64,000 nt of DNA from Mesorhabditis belari (GCA_958450365.1 CAUEEP010000934.1:1689001-1753000); one strand, 5' to 3'. Positions 1 through 10,680 are shown, counted from the first letter of the stretch. A program made the numbers and translations. Notes: a model not told the origin generated them from the sequence alone.

Positions 1-83
1 TATTCTGGGTGTACTGAGACATTGTGATTCCGCAAAAGAGTATTGCCATGATACCTATTTTATATTAAATCCTATACAATTGA

Positions 84-703
84 TACCGTAAATACTGTAA
101 TAGTACCCCACCTCCATAATGACGATGCGGAGTGTTGCGTAGTCTAGCTTTGAACGAGTTTTTCTCGACACTGGTTTATGCTACAATGCTCATTTAGGTA
201 TCAAAAAATAGCTGAAATTCAGGGCTATTTTTCGATATCAAAAGACGGAGCATCACGTAGCCTAACTTTGAACGCATTTTTCTCGTCTTCAGTTTATAAT
301 GACGGCCGGAGCATCGCGTAGTCTAACTTTGAACGAGTTTTTCTCGACACTGGTTTATGCTACAATGCTCGTTTAGGTATCAAAAAAATAGCTGAGATTC
401 AGGGCTATTTTTTGATACCTAAGCGCGCATTGTAGCATAAAGCAGCGCAGAGAACGGATTTCTCGTCTTAAAGTTATAATACGCCGGACCATCCCGAGTC
501 TAAAACGCGTTTTTCTCGACACTGGTTTATGCTGCAATGCTCGTTTAGGTATCAAAAAATAGCTGAAATTCAGGGCTATTTTTTGATACCAAAGACGCAT
601 TTTTTGAAAGTACGGGCGCTTTGAAAAAAATGAAATACTAAAAAACTTTTGCGACTACGCGACTGTACGAGGGCGGTGGGGTAATATTACAGTATTTACG
701 GTA
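84..703. mobile_element. Foldback MITE, family A (TACCGTAAATACTGTAATAG ends)
   Basis: Begins with TACCGTAAATACTGTAATAG and ends with its reverse complement (mutated to GTAATATTAC near the right end). The interior is built from alternating copies of a module containing CTCGACACTGGTTTATGC and the hairpin-forming AATAGCTGAAATTCAGGGCT. The same family recurs at 4011-4278, 40231-40517, 42988-43453 and about 43742-43905, so it is a repeated non-coding element. It lies downstream of the last visible nhx-8 exon, probably inside the next intron. No transposase is present, so it must be moved in trans if it is mobile. Confidence 0.8.
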
Positions 704-745
704 TGTAATTATCTCAAATCTCTCAAAAAAAAAAAGAAAACTCAC

Positions 746-3700
746 CAGAAAGTGACAACGATTCAGCTAAACCATAAGGAATATATGCGAAAACCATCAA
801 CAACGCCAATTCTAATGATGGAGTTCGGCGAAGATCAACGTGTTTGAATAACTGAAATGAATTTTATTGTAAATATTGGTAAAAAAGTGAAATGGGTTTT
901 TTAAATAAGAAACTTTTGGGTTCTAGAGAAACAAACCAAAGCTGATAATAGCCCAATTGCTGCGCCAAGTAAAGCCGACACAGTGAACATGATCAAGAAA
1001 GTTGCCACAGCCGAGGAAAGGATTTGCATTGGTGGAAGGGAGGAGAACGGTGGATGGGAATGACGAATGGCTGTAAGAAAAATCTAATTCTATTGTTTTC
1101 TATAGCTTTCTGAAGCTTTCTAAAGCTTTCTGTAGCTTCCTAAAGCTTTCTGAAGCTTTCTAAAGCTTTCTAAAGCTTTCTGGAGCTTTCTCAGCTTTCT
1201 ATAGCTTTCTGAAGCTTTCTGAAGATTTCTATAGCTTTCTAAAGCTTTAGAAATTTGCAATAGGTACAGCACAACAGCCTATAGCACCTACAGTACTCAA
1301 TCTACAGTACTACAGTACTACAGTAGCCAATAGCACCTACAATACCCAATCTACAGTACTCCAGTCTACTCCGGCCACAGTACCGTAGCTTATGACAACT
1401 ACAGTACTCCAATCTACAGTACCCCAATCTACAGTATCCCAATCTACATTTGGGGATAGTACGACAGCCTCTAACACCTACAGTACCTAATCTACAGTAT
1501 TCCAGCCTATAGTAGGTACAGTACCACAGCCCATAGGAGCTACAGTAGCCCAATCTACAGTGAGTACAGTGCCACTGCCTCTAGCAGCTACAGTACCCAA
1601 TCTACAGTACTCCAACCTATAGCAACTACAGTAAACAAGCCTACAGTGGCGACGGTAGCCACATCACAATATCCAATCTACAGCAACCTACAGTATCTAC
1701 AGTACAGGGAAATTATGGAAAGGATGCTCATTAATTCATGAAAAGAAGAAGACTACTTCAAGTATATCATTTAAAAGCTCTCAACGAATACTACAAAATA
1801 GAATAGCTAAATGAATTTGTACGAATCTTGGAGAAGAGCTAAACAGGGGGAGCTAAACAAACCCGTCGCCGTCAACACAATCGACACAGCGTCATTCAGC
1901 ATCGATTCACCAAAAACCAGCATGTACAAGAGGCCTTCGACCTGAAAAAGCTATAACTTTAAAGAATACAGTGTACTAATAGTCTAAGAGCTTTTAGATC
2001 TAACCTTAACCGCTTGAAAGATCGCTAACGTAGCCACTGGATCAACCGCACTGATCATTGAGCCAAAAGCGAAACTCTCGAAGATTGTCAATGGGTAAAC
2101 GAGAGAAGCCTAGAAATTTGAGAATAGATAAAAATACCGTAATCGTTTTAAGCTACAGTATCTACAGACGACAGACGGCAAAATCACCTGTCCCAAGATA
2201 TAAACAGCTAGCCCAATCACAAATGAAGACAACGCTGTGCCGAGAATAGCGAACGTCAAAATTGGCCAGATGTTAGAGAAGAAGTACCCCTAAAGTTATC
2301 GGTGTGCTTTAAGCTGTACTTTGTGTTGTACTTTGTGTTGTACTTGGCTGCTGTACTTGGCTGTTGTACTTTGTGCTAGGCATCACCTGGCGCAATAGGC
2401 TGGCCTAGTCAGATCCTAGATCAGTCTAGGATCCGGCCTGGTTCAATCCTTCAAGCTTGAACCTTGAACCCTAGGCCGTTTCTAGGTCGAACCTGGAGCA
2501 AGCCTAGGTTTAGCCTAAGCCTAAGCCTGAGCCTAAGCCTGAGCCTAAGTCCTAAGCCTAAGCCTGAGCCTAAGCCTAAGCCTGAGCCTGAACCTAAGCA
2601 AGACCAAAAGTCAGACCCTAAACTGCCTGCCTGGCCTGGTTTTTCTGCAAGTTTGGCTCATTTAAACTTGCACTACCAGAACCAGGACTGGACCGACTTC
2701 TGGCAGGTTTAGCTCATAAAAAATCTCTTTAGAAGAACCCTGACTTGTACAGGATGATCGCAAAGTATAGCGACAACTTTTTAGAAAAATAGCTACGAAA
2801 TGTGTAGCAAAAGTAGCAAGTGCTGTATAGAGAATTGTAGCCGTAATTCTCGGCTACATTTATCTACTAAAAAATTCCTGATTCGACTTATACAACTCAT
2901 TTAACAAGCGCTTGAATGAGCGCTGTCGAGATTTTGACTAGCGCTCATTCAAGCGCTTGTTAAATGAGTTGTATAAGACGAATCGGGAATTTTTTGATAG
3001 ATAAATGTAGCCAAGAATGACGGCTACAATTCTCTAAATAACACTTAGCACTTTTGAAATAAATTAGCATATAAATTAGCACATTTCTCAGGTATTTTTC
3101 CAAAAAAATTGTAACTTTTTAACTTTTTAATTAAAAAAATGATTTTTTGATTGAAAAAATGAGTTTTTGATAAAAAAACCTTATTTAAATTATATGCGTT
3201 TTCGAAAATGATTGGCGGTAGGAGGACAAGAAAGAAAATATCCGGTGACAAAGCCTCAATCTCAGACCAATCTCGAGATGTGTACGAGAGAACGAAACCG
3301 ATTGTAGCGCCTAGAATTTCAAAAATCGATTTTCTAGAAGACATTCAATAAAACGACCGTAATCTCGTTCTTTTTATTTAGATTAGACTTTTGACTGAGT
3401 CTTCTAGTCAAGGAAAGTCTTCTAGTCATGACAGAGCCTTCTAGTCATGACTGAGCCTTCTAGTCATCAAGGAAAGCCTCACCTAGAATCACAATCGCTA
3501 AACTTTCCGGAATATAGTGAAAATTTGTGATGATCAACAAATGAACGATTAATGTTGCCAAAACGATGACGAAAAGGATGAAGAAGATTGCCTGGAAGTT
3601 AAAAGTTTAACGTTTAACGTTTTACGCTTAAAAATTAGCCTCTTTAAATGAATATCTAATCTTTACCAGTGATCGCTTCTTCTCTTCGGCTTCATTTCCA

Positions 3701-6541
3701 ACAATAGCAGCCCCTTTTTGCTCAAGAGTGCTATTCCCGACTGGAGGATCATCCCTATTTTTATATAAAATTTATCTGACATCCAAATACAGTACTATCT
3801 AAAGGTCTAGAATCTATCTAGACTAGAATCTATCTAAACTAGAATCTATCTAGTTTAGGATCTATCTAGCTTAGAATCTATCTAGTCTAGAACCTATCTA
3901 ACTTAGAATCTATCTAGACTAGAATCTATCTAGACTAGAATCTATCTAGCTTAAAATCTATCTAGACTAGAATCTATCTAGCTTAGAATCTATCTAGTCT
4001 AGAATCTACCTACCGTAAATACTTTAATAGTACCCCACCCCCTCGTACAGGCACGTAGTCGCAAAAGTTTTTTAGTATTTCATTTTTTGCAAAGCACCCG
4101 TACTTTCAAAAATGCTATCTTTGGTATAAAAAAATAGCCCTGAATTGCAGCTATTTTTTGATACCTAAGCGCGCCTTGTAGCACAAACCAGTGTCGAGAA
4201 AAACGCGTCCAAAGCTAGACTACGCAACACTCCGCACCGTCATTATGGGGCTGGGGTACTATTACAGTATTTACGGTAGTTTAGAATCTATCTAGTCTAG
4301 AATCTATCTAGCTTAGAATCTATCTAACTTAGAATCTATCTAGTTTAGATTCTATCTAATCTAGAATCTATCTAATCTACAGTCATGTGCAAAAGTCTTT
4401 TAACACTCAATTTTCTAAAAAGTTACATCGATTTTCTTTGATAAAATGCATGGCGCTCTTTGAGCTATTAATAGTTTTAGTTACACAAATATATGTACAA
4501 TTTATTTACACAAACGCTGTCGCTATACAAAACTTATTCATCGAGAAAAAAATATAATTGTCAAAACAACCCTAAAAATCGTGGTGCAAAAGTCTTTTAA
4601 CACTTGAAAAAATTTTTGATTATTTTCGTTCGCTTCTTGTTTACCGGTACTAATTTATTTTTTTTTAGATGCCAGGAGCGTATTTGTCAACTCCGGTTAA
4701 AGAAATGCTCGTCAACGCAAGGAAACAAGGGATGTCACGACAAGACGTTGCTCGCCTCGTAGGATGTACGCCCACAACAGTTTCTCTTGTTATGGCAAAA
4801 GTGAATGCGTCTGGAAATGTGCACAGATGTATGAAAAAGGGACGGCCGAGGATTACAACAAAGAATGAAGACCGACTCCTTACGGGAGCTTTCAAGAAGG
4901 ATCCGAATTTGACGTTGAACGATGGGGCCATTCTTTTCAAGCAAACTTCAAGCAAGGATATTTCCCGCTGGACCTTGCATCGACGCTTGCTTCAAGCAGC
5001 ATTGCATACTAGAAGACATGCTCGCAAGCCTATGATGACAGCCAAACACAGGAAGCAACGCCTTCAATTTGCTCGAACCTATTCAAATTGGACAATCAAT
5101 GATTGGGCCCGAGTGATTTTCGTTGATGAAACAAAAGTTGATATTTTTTCTTCAAATCGAAATCACCTGATCCGACGTCCAGTCGGAAAGCGATATCAAC
5201 TCAAGTATTTGCAACCTACGGTGAAAAGAGGCGGAGGATCAATTATGTGTTTCGGTCAGGATAATTTTCTTTTTATGCGTGATTTCGTGATTTCTTTAGG
5301 TGCGATGTGTAAAAGTTCAACAGGTCCGCTTGTCCTCGTAAAGTCAACAATGGATTCCCGCCAATATATTGAGATATTGGACAGATGTCTACTTCCATTT
5401 GCGACTGCTTCGATGAATCCAGGATGGTTTCTTTATCAAGATAATTCACCAGTACACAAAAGCAAATTTTTGATGGGCCGCGTTGTGACTCTCTCGAATG
5501 GAGGAAAAGCACATTTACCGGGATGATTTGGGATCAATCACGTTTCTTTGATCAAAGCTCCACCATTCTCACCGGATTTAAATGCTATCGAGAATTTATG
5601 GGCCTATTTGAAATCGAAATTGCGAGGAAAACGTTTTAATTCTAAAGTCGAGCTATGATTTTACATCAGAAAAATTTGGAGGACGATTGGACCCGGAATT
5701 CTTGATGAATTAATTAGATCGATGCCTACTCGTGTTAAAGAAGTACTTTTGACAAAAGGAGGGCCAACAAAATATTGATTATAGCTTAATTTCGTCTTGT
5801 GTTAAAAGACTTTTGCACCACGATTTTCAGGGTTGTTTTGACAATTATATTTTTTTCTCGATGAATAAGTTTTGTATAGCGACAGCGTTTGTGTAAATAA
5901 ATTGTACATATATTTGTGTAACTAAAACTATTAATAGCTTAAAGAGCGCCATGCATTTTATCAAAGAAAATCGATGTAACTTTTTAGAAAATTGAGTGTT
6001 AAAAGACTTTTGCACATGACTGTATCATCTATCTAGTTTAGAATCTATCTAGCTTAGAACCTATCTAGCTTAGAACCTATCTAGTTTAGAATATATCTAA
6101 TCTAGATTCTATCTAGTCTAGAATCTATCTAGTTTAGAATCCTAATCACATCTTTAGATATCTAAATGATAAAAAGTTGAGTGTTAACTTTAACCGTTTC
6201 AAAAATTTTGAAAAAAGTGACGCTTTTTCCTCAGCTTCACCATTCCAGTATAACTTAAGCATTTATCCAAATATCTTTTAATTTAATTAATAATTGATAA
6301 TTCAATAACTTAAAGACTAACCCAGTTAAAAGAGTTCGATTTGGGTCAAGCGCCAATCCACCATCGACCGGAATCGCCTCAGAAAGGGACTAAAAAGAAA
6401 TTGTATTGTTTAAGGTCTAAAACAAAAGTATTTTATCGTTTAAATCGTTATCGTTAAGTATTTTATCGTTTTTTTTTAATCTACCTGTGAGAAAAAGACG
6501 AAAAGCGTGATTGTAAGCAGGGAAAAAGTGACAAATCTCAT
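746..6541 (-). CDS. nhx-8: NHE8-like Na+/H+ exchanger, 3' end outside window
   Basis: A cation/proton antiporter of endosomal, Golgi or apical membranes (SLC9A8 type), exchanging Na+ or K+ for H+. Ten exons splice in one frame: 6485-6541, 6322-6389, 3667-3754, 3483-3591, 3180-3310, 2188-2289, 2011-2109, 1863-1941, 937-1070, 746-851 (324 codons, then off the left edge). Every junction has GT/AG. The start chosen gives a signal peptide, MRFVTFSLLTITLFVFFSQ, followed by a short lumenal stretch. Family landmarks: FFLVLLPPIIFENAY (about residues 133-147, the amiloride/TM region), SAVDPVATLAIF (Asp208-Pro209), GESMLNDAVSIVL (Glu230, Asn234-Asp235, the transport Asp), and HVDLRRTPSLEL near the end, as in NHE8. 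Introns hold satellites, a foldback and a Tc1-like element. Family assignment is secure; the nhx-8 symbol is by similarity recalled from memory. Confidence 0.92.
1085..1255. repeat. Minisatellite, ~10-11 bp AAGCTTTCTR units
   Basis: Degenerate tandem copies of GCTTTCTAAA/GCTTTCTGAA. It lies in the nhx-8 intron between exons 1863-1941 and 937-1070. No coding signal. Confidence 0.85.
1263..1712. repeat. Degenerate minisatellite rich in CTACAGTACYCCAAT
   Basis: Irregular tandem units around ACAGTACCCAATCTACAGT fill the rest of the same nhx-8 intron. Apparent open frames here (for example rich in LGYCRLEYC) are products of the repeat. Confidence 0.8.
2296..2376. repeat. Short tandem repeat GTACTTTGTGTT / GTACTTGGCTGCT
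   Basis: Several imperfect 12-13 bp units in the nhx-8 intron between exons 3180-3310 and 2188-2289. Confidence 0.6.
2505..2606. repeat. Hexanucleotide-type repeat AAGCCT/GAGCCT
   Basis: Tandem AAGCCTGAGCCT units within an nhx-8 intron; an open frame through it (PKPEPKPKPEP) is a repeat artefact. Confidence 0.8.
2826..3043. mobile_element. Foldback MITE, family B (TAGAGAATTGTAGCC ends)
   Basis: An almost complete palindrome: the left arm contains GAGAATTGTAGCC and CATTTAACAAGCGCTTGAAT, and the right arm is their reverse complement, around a short centre near 2930. A second, larger and more diverged copy is at 14455-15008 in a NEURL2-like gene intron. Non-coding; lies in an nhx-8 intron. Confidence 0.85.
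3365..3475. repeat. Minisatellite with CTTCTAGTCATGAC units
   Basis: Five or six imperfect units of about 19-20 bp containing CTTCTAGTCATGACTGAGC, in the nhx-8 intron just upstream (in gene sense) of exon 3180-3310. Confidence 0.75.
3795..4377. repeat. Minisatellite GAATCTATCTAGTCTA, left part
   Basis: About 20-bp units alternating AGAATCTATCTAGTCT and AGAATCTATCTAGCTT. The array resumes at 6025-6140 beyond a Tc1-like insertion and is also interrupted by a family A foldback at 4011-4278. It occupies the large nhx-8 intron between exons 6322-6389 and 3667-3754. Confidence 0.9.
4011..4278. mobile_element. Foldback MITE, family A
   Basis: Starts TACCGTAAATACTTTAATAG and ends CTATTACAGTATTTACGGTA. 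It shows the family's internal hairpin AATAGCCCTGAATTGCAGCT and is inserted in the GAATCTATCTAG satellite array of nhx-8. Confidence 0.85.
4380..6022 (+). mobile_element. Tc1-like DNA transposon, full length, ~230-bp terminal inverted repeats
   Basis: Ends CAGTCATGTGCAAAAGTC and its reverse complement, with a TA on each side (4378-4379 and 6023-6024), the usual Tc1/mariner target duplication. Inverted repeats run about 230 bp and contain a second internal copy of the motif GTGCAAAAGTCTTTTAACAC at their inner ends, as in elements with paired transposase-binding sites. Total 1643 bp. The single transposase gene is defective. It sits in an nhx-8 intron, inside a minisatellite, transcribed opposite to nhx-8. 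Confidence 0.93.
4669..5778 (+). pseudogene. Tc1-family transposase with two in-frame TGA codons
   Basis: The reading frame is open from ATG 4669 through 5523. It is then broken by TGA at 5524-5526 and TGA at 5656-5658, but otherwise stays in one frame to a natural end at 5776-5778 (about 370 codons). An N-terminal helix-turn-helix is seen (MSRQDVARLVGCTPTTVSLV), followed by catalytic-core motifs VIFVDETKVDIF (first Asp), LYQDNSPVHKSK (second Asp) and SPDLNAIENLW (Glu). The spacing between the second Asp and the Glu is 49 residues instead of the Tc1-typical 34, so about 15 residues around the first stop look inserted. The protein is unlikely to be active. Family call secure. Confidence 0.9.
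6025..6140. repeat. Minisatellite GAATCTATCTAGTCTA, right part
   Basis: Continuation of the array at 3795-4377, displaced by the Tc1-like insertion. Confidence 0.9.
6190..6245 (-). pseudogene. Exon-like remnant resembling the third nhx-8 exon
   Basis: On the minus strand this reads WNGEAEEKASLFSK, close to GNEAEEKKRSL encoded by the nhx-8 exon at 3667-3754. No good acceptor or donor flanks it: the nearest AG is CTTAAG and the nearest GT is about 20 bases past the similarity. It lies in the same intron as the real exon. It may be a decayed tandem exon duplication or a chance similarity in a short charged segment. Confidence 0.35.
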
Positions 6542-6744
6542 CACTCGATTCCATGTGATGCCGCAACCGCGACTCACGATTCGATCTGAATTTAAATCGC
6601 AAAAATTAGTTATCTTGTAAACTTTCTTACAAGAAATAATGCTTGAAGTGACAGAAATGCCTGAAAGAAAAGCCGCATTTCTTTGTTTACTTTGTGCTTT
6701 TACTTTGTACTTTTACTTTGTACTTTTATCAGTTTTTGTCAGCG

Positions 6745-7360
6745 CACTTTGTTAACCCCATCTTAAGTTAACCCCCTCTTGAGCAGGGGGACTCAAGGGC
6801 GTTGTGGTGTAATGGTTAGCACCGTTGTCTGGTGAGGGAACGGTCGCGGGTTCGAGTCCCGGCCGTGCACAAATTTTTGATCGGCTCTAGTTCCCTTTCT
6901 TAAACGTAAACGTAAGTATTACAAGAAGTGGTAAGCTTTATTACGTACCAGTTTCAAGCGCCACGTTTCTGTCGCTTGAAGCGTGTTAACTCCCTCTTGA
7001 GCGGAGGGGGCTCAAGGGCATTGTGGTGTAATGGTTAGCACGGTTGTCTGGTGAGCTCAGGCTCAGGTTCGGTCGCGGTTCGGGTTCGAGGTCGCGGGTT
7101 CGAGCACCCGGCGGTGCACAAGTTTTTGCTCGGCTCTTCCCTTTCTTAAATGTAAACGCAATGATTACAACAATACTTTATTACGTACAAGTTTCAAACG
7201 TTTCTGTCGCTTGAAGCGTACTTTGTTAACTCCATCTTAAGTTAACCCCCTCTTAACTTAATCCCCTCTTGAGCGGGGGACCTCGAGAACGTTGTGGTGT
7301 AATGGTTAGCACAGTTGTCTGGTCAGCGAATGGTCGCGGGTTCGAGTCCCGGCGGTGGGC
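6745..7360 (+). repeat. Three tandem tRNA-like repeat units (A- and B-box bearing)
   Basis: Three successive units of roughly 220-270 bp. Each has a CCCCTCTTGAGC-type lead, an A-box-like GTGGTGTAATGGTTAGCAC and a B-box GGTCGCGGGTTCGAGTCCC. tRNA-like parts are near 6801-6870, 7018-7120 (with an internal CGGGTTCGAGGTCG duplication) and 7288-7360. A cloverleaf cannot be drawn: the anticodon region has a 5-bp CCGTT/AACGG stem closing a 12-nt loop in the first unit. They are best read as tRNA-derived SINE units, upstream of nhx-8. Confidence 0.65.
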
Positions 7361-7368
7361 GACTTTTT

Positions 7369-7556
7369 GATCTTCCATAGTTTCAATTTTTAAACGTAAA
7401 CGCAACCTTTCTGGCACATTAAAGTCATCCAAATTTGGGTGATTTTTGATAAACTTTTTGGATAAGATTTTTTGATCTTCCATAGTTTCAATTTTTAAAC
7501 GTAAACGCAACCTTTCTGGCACATTAAAGTCATCCAAATTTGGGTGATTTTTGATA
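7369..7556. repeat. Two direct ~85-bp repeats
   Basis: GATCTTCCATAGTTTCAATT through GGTGATTTTTGATAAA occurs twice in tandem (about 7369-7453 and 7471-7556). The copies are essentially identical, so this is a recent duplication. Confidence 0.85.
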
Positions 7557-8458
7557 AAAATAAGGATTTTGGTGTAAAATGAAAAATGGAAGATTTTCTC
7601 AAAGAATTTACTTACAGAATACCCTTTTCACCGCTTTCAATACCATTAGAAAGTCAAAAAGCTTGAATAGAGGGTTCTATAGCTTGAATAGAGTATAGAA
7701 ATTGGAAATTATAAATAAAGAAAGCTGTTTTATTGAAGAATTTCTATTGGAAAAGTGGAAAAATCGTCGATTTTCGGCGAAAGAATGAATAAAAAACGAG
7801 ATTTTGATCTTGTCTTGAAGACAGCAAAAGCCAGAGACAGAAAAAAACGAATTTCTAAAGAATTTACAGTTTTACTCATTTCCTTTGCTCTTTGAATTAA
7901 ATTGTAGACAATTGCTGGGTAAATGAGGGGAAAAAGTGTGCCAAATCGACTGCGTTTACGCTTTCGAACTTTGAAAACGCTACTTTGAAAACGTATCCTT
8001 TCTAGAGCACTTGTTTCTTCATTTTAAAGAGAAAGAAAGAGATTCAGTGCACTAGAAAGGCTACGTTTACAAGAGTAAAGCATAAAGTGGATCTCGTTAG
8101 AGCTTAACACTTCTAAATTCTTGATAAGATCGAATCTTTTGCTTAAACGACAATTTCTATGCAAACGTACACTTTCTGGCATACAGAATGACTAAATTTG
8201 TTCAATAATTTCTTAATTATTAGTTAAAAGTCAAAAAGAAAGTCGAAAAATGAATTGATTGATTGAAAAATTGATTCGAAATCGATTTTTGTTGATTTGT
8301 TGAAGAAAAAAGATGTGTTGAGATCCTTTTTTTAAAGTTTTTTAAATAAATAACGAAAAAAAGAGATCTTATCAGAGGTGTCAATCAAGAATTTGTCATT
8401 TTTGAAGAAGTTCTTTGAGAAGTTTTATCTTGTAGAGTGGTGTAAAGGAGGAAAAGAA
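7557..8458. other. Non-coding AT-rich spacer with one small palindrome
   Basis: No gene seen. About 7985-8070 is an imperfect palindrome (TCCTTTCTAGAGCACT against AGTGCACTAGAAAGG) belonging to a family also seen at about 44755-44900, 45785-45955, 54340-54460, 60555-60660 and 62150-62275. Confidence 0.6.
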
Positions 8459-9002
8459 CATGATTGACTTGAGCTGATTGACTTGAGCTGATTGACTTGA
8501 GCTGATTGACTTGAGCTGATTGACCTGCGCTGATTGACTTGAGCTGATTGACCTGCGCTGATTGACCTGCGCTGATTGACCTGCGCTGATTGACCTGCGC
8601 TGATTGACCTGCGCTGATTGACCTGCGCTGATTGACCTGCGCTGATTGACCTGCGCTGATTGACCTGCGCTGATTGACCTGCGCTGATTGACCTGCGCTG
8701 ATTGACCTGCGCTGATTGACCTGCGCTGATTGACCTGCGCTGATTGACCTGCGCTGATTGACCTGCGCTGATTGACCTGCGCTGATTGACCTGCGCTGAT
8801 TGACCTGCGCTGATTGACCTGCGCTGATTGACCTGCGCTGATTGACCTGCGCTGATTGACCTGCGCTGATTGACCTGCGCTGATTGACCTGCGCTGATTG
8901 ACCTGCGCTGATTGACCTGCGCTGATTGACCTGCGCTGATTGACCTGCGCTGATTGACCTGCGCTGATTGACCTGCGCTGATTGACCTGCGCTGATTGAC
9001 CT
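8459..9002. repeat. 14-bp satellite array ATTGACCTGCGCTG, ~38 copies
   Basis: Near-perfect tandem 14-mers. The first units read ATTGACTTGAGCTG; after a mixed transition the rest are homogeneous ATTGACCTGCGCTG. There are no spacers between units, so this is a satellite and not a CRISPR. It lies in the spacer between nhx-8 and tRNA-Ile. Confidence 0.97.
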
Positions 9003-9353
9003 AGTAATCGCTGAGTTTCATTTTTCCATCTTTTCTATCGGAATCTAGTTTAGAATCTTTTTTAGAAAATGTTTATGCCATCAAGATTCATTTTTGACTT
9101 CAAATTGTTCAAATTGCATGATCGAACCTGTTTTTGAACAGCTTCTAGCTAAACAAAAACCATGAAAACAAAGCTTTTCAGAGACTTTCAAAAGTGATTT
9201 GCAAGAGAAATGATTGGGTTATCTGGAAAAGAGCTTATTTCATTTGGTAGCTTGAGATTTATTCAATAAAAAAGGAATTTTGAGTAAAAGAATTTCCGGT
9301 GAAACGCAAAGAAAGTACAAGTGGGCAAGGGCAAATGGCATTTACAATATAGA

Positions 9354-10080
9354 TACAGAATTTCACGCTGATTCCGAATCTGATTTCACTTTTTGCTAGG
9401 CATTATCCTATCAAAAGTTATACGGGTTTAAAGTTCAACAAGTCATTTTCGAATTCGTTATGAGGATGATCATCAAAATCATAAGCAATAATGATATCGA
9501 AGTTTCCAGGAGGGGTCCTGAAGGGGCTGGTGGCCGAGTGGCAGTGGGTTAGGATAGGAGGTGAGGAGTCTCTGGTTCGAGTCCAGGCTCGACTTTTCAT
9601 CTTTTCTTTCTTGCTTTCTTTTTGATTCAAAGTACAAATTCCAGCATAACTTATATGTCACTCAAACCAATGATCACTTTGTTTCCGGAAACGCTGTATA
9701 GCATGCTTAGTTTATGCTGTAAATGCTTCGTTTATTTAGATGATGAAATCAATGGCAAAATTTAGTACTCAACCCAATAGAAACCCTGTATATACATAGA
9801 ATTTCACGCTGATTCCGAATCTGATTTCACTTTTTTCTATGCATTATCCTATCAAAAGTTATGCGAGTTTAAAGTTCAACAAGTCATTTTCGAATTCAAC
9901 TTATGATTATGAGAATGAAATTATGATAATCGATAATGATATCGAATTTTCCAAAAAGTCGTCGAAAAGGGTTGGTGGCCGAGTGGTAGTGGGTTAAAAT
10001 AGGAGGTGAGGGGTCTCTGGTTCGAGTCCGGGTTGGACTTTTCTCCTTTTCTTTCTTTATTTTTTTTTGTGATACAAAGT
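9354..10080 (+). repeat. Two diverged copies of a ~280-bp repeat carrying a Leu/Ser-tRNA-like sequence
   Basis: Shared left part TTTCACGCTGATTCCGAATC at about 9360 and 9802. Each is followed by a tRNA-like segment with A-box TGGTGGCCGAGTGG and B-box TCTGGTTCGAGTCC (about 9527-9594 and 9971-10038), then a CTTTTCTTTCTT tail. Acceptor stems do not pair, so these are tRNA-derived repeats rather than functional tRNAs. Confidence 0.65.
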
Positions 10081-10132
10081 ACATGTTTTCATGTTTATTA
10101 TATACAAAAATTGAATAGTTTCTTGTAAAACA

Positions 10133-10417
10133 TACCGTATTTCTTCGAATAGAAGACCGGGTAAAGTATGATCGCGTACTCCTGCGTAGCAGCCCTTTTT
10201 AAAATTTCTTTTCTGCATAAAAGCTTTCAATGAAGTGCTATAGGGCTGGAAAATGACTCAAAAATACCACATGAGCTAACAGATTTTTGAGCCATTTTCC
10301 AGCTCTATAGCACTTCATTGAAAGCTTTTATGCAGAAAAGAAATGTTAAAAAGGGCTGCTACGCAGGAGCACGCGATGATACTCTTTACCCGGTCTTCTA
10401 TTCGAAGAAATACGGTA
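10133..10417. mobile_element. Foldback MITE, family C (TACCGTATTTCTTCGAATAG ends)
   Basis: A nearly complete palindrome: CCGTATTTCTTCGAATAGAAG at the left is matched by its complement at the right. The arms include GCGTAGCAGCCCTTTTTAAA and the centre is near 10270. A second copy is at 24194-24480. Non-coding. Confidence 0.9.
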
Positions 10418-10537
10418 GATAGAATAAGGCTAATTTATTGGAGAACACGCAAATTGGTCAAAGAAAGGGTTTAAAGTTTTGTAAATGACAAATTTGATCA
10501 TTTTTTGTCAGTTTTTAACTTAAAAATTTCATTTTTC

Positions 10538-10680
10538 TTGATTTTTATTGATTTTTATTGGCTTTTATTGGCTTTTATTGACTTTTATTGGCTTTTATTG
10601 GCTTTTATTGGCTTTTATTGACTTTTATCGACTTAATTGAACTTTTCTTGGCTTTTCTTGGCTTTTATTGACTTAATTGG
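10538..10680. repeat. 10-bp tandem repeat GCTTTTATTG
   Basis: About 12-14 copies of GCTTTTATTG/ACTTTTATTG. The surrounding 10418-11346 is AT-rich with no gene signal. Confidence 0.85.

Noticed and set aside
6798..6870. Functional tRNA gene call
   Set aside because: A- and B-boxes are present but no acceptor stem or 7-nt anticodon loop can be formed; the same problem applies to the tRNA-like sequences at 9527, 9971, 38686, 45225, 52730, 60015, 61900 and 63520.
8459..9002. Regular array that could be mistaken for a CRISPR
   Set aside because: Units are contiguous 14-mers with no spacers, and the context is eukaryotic.
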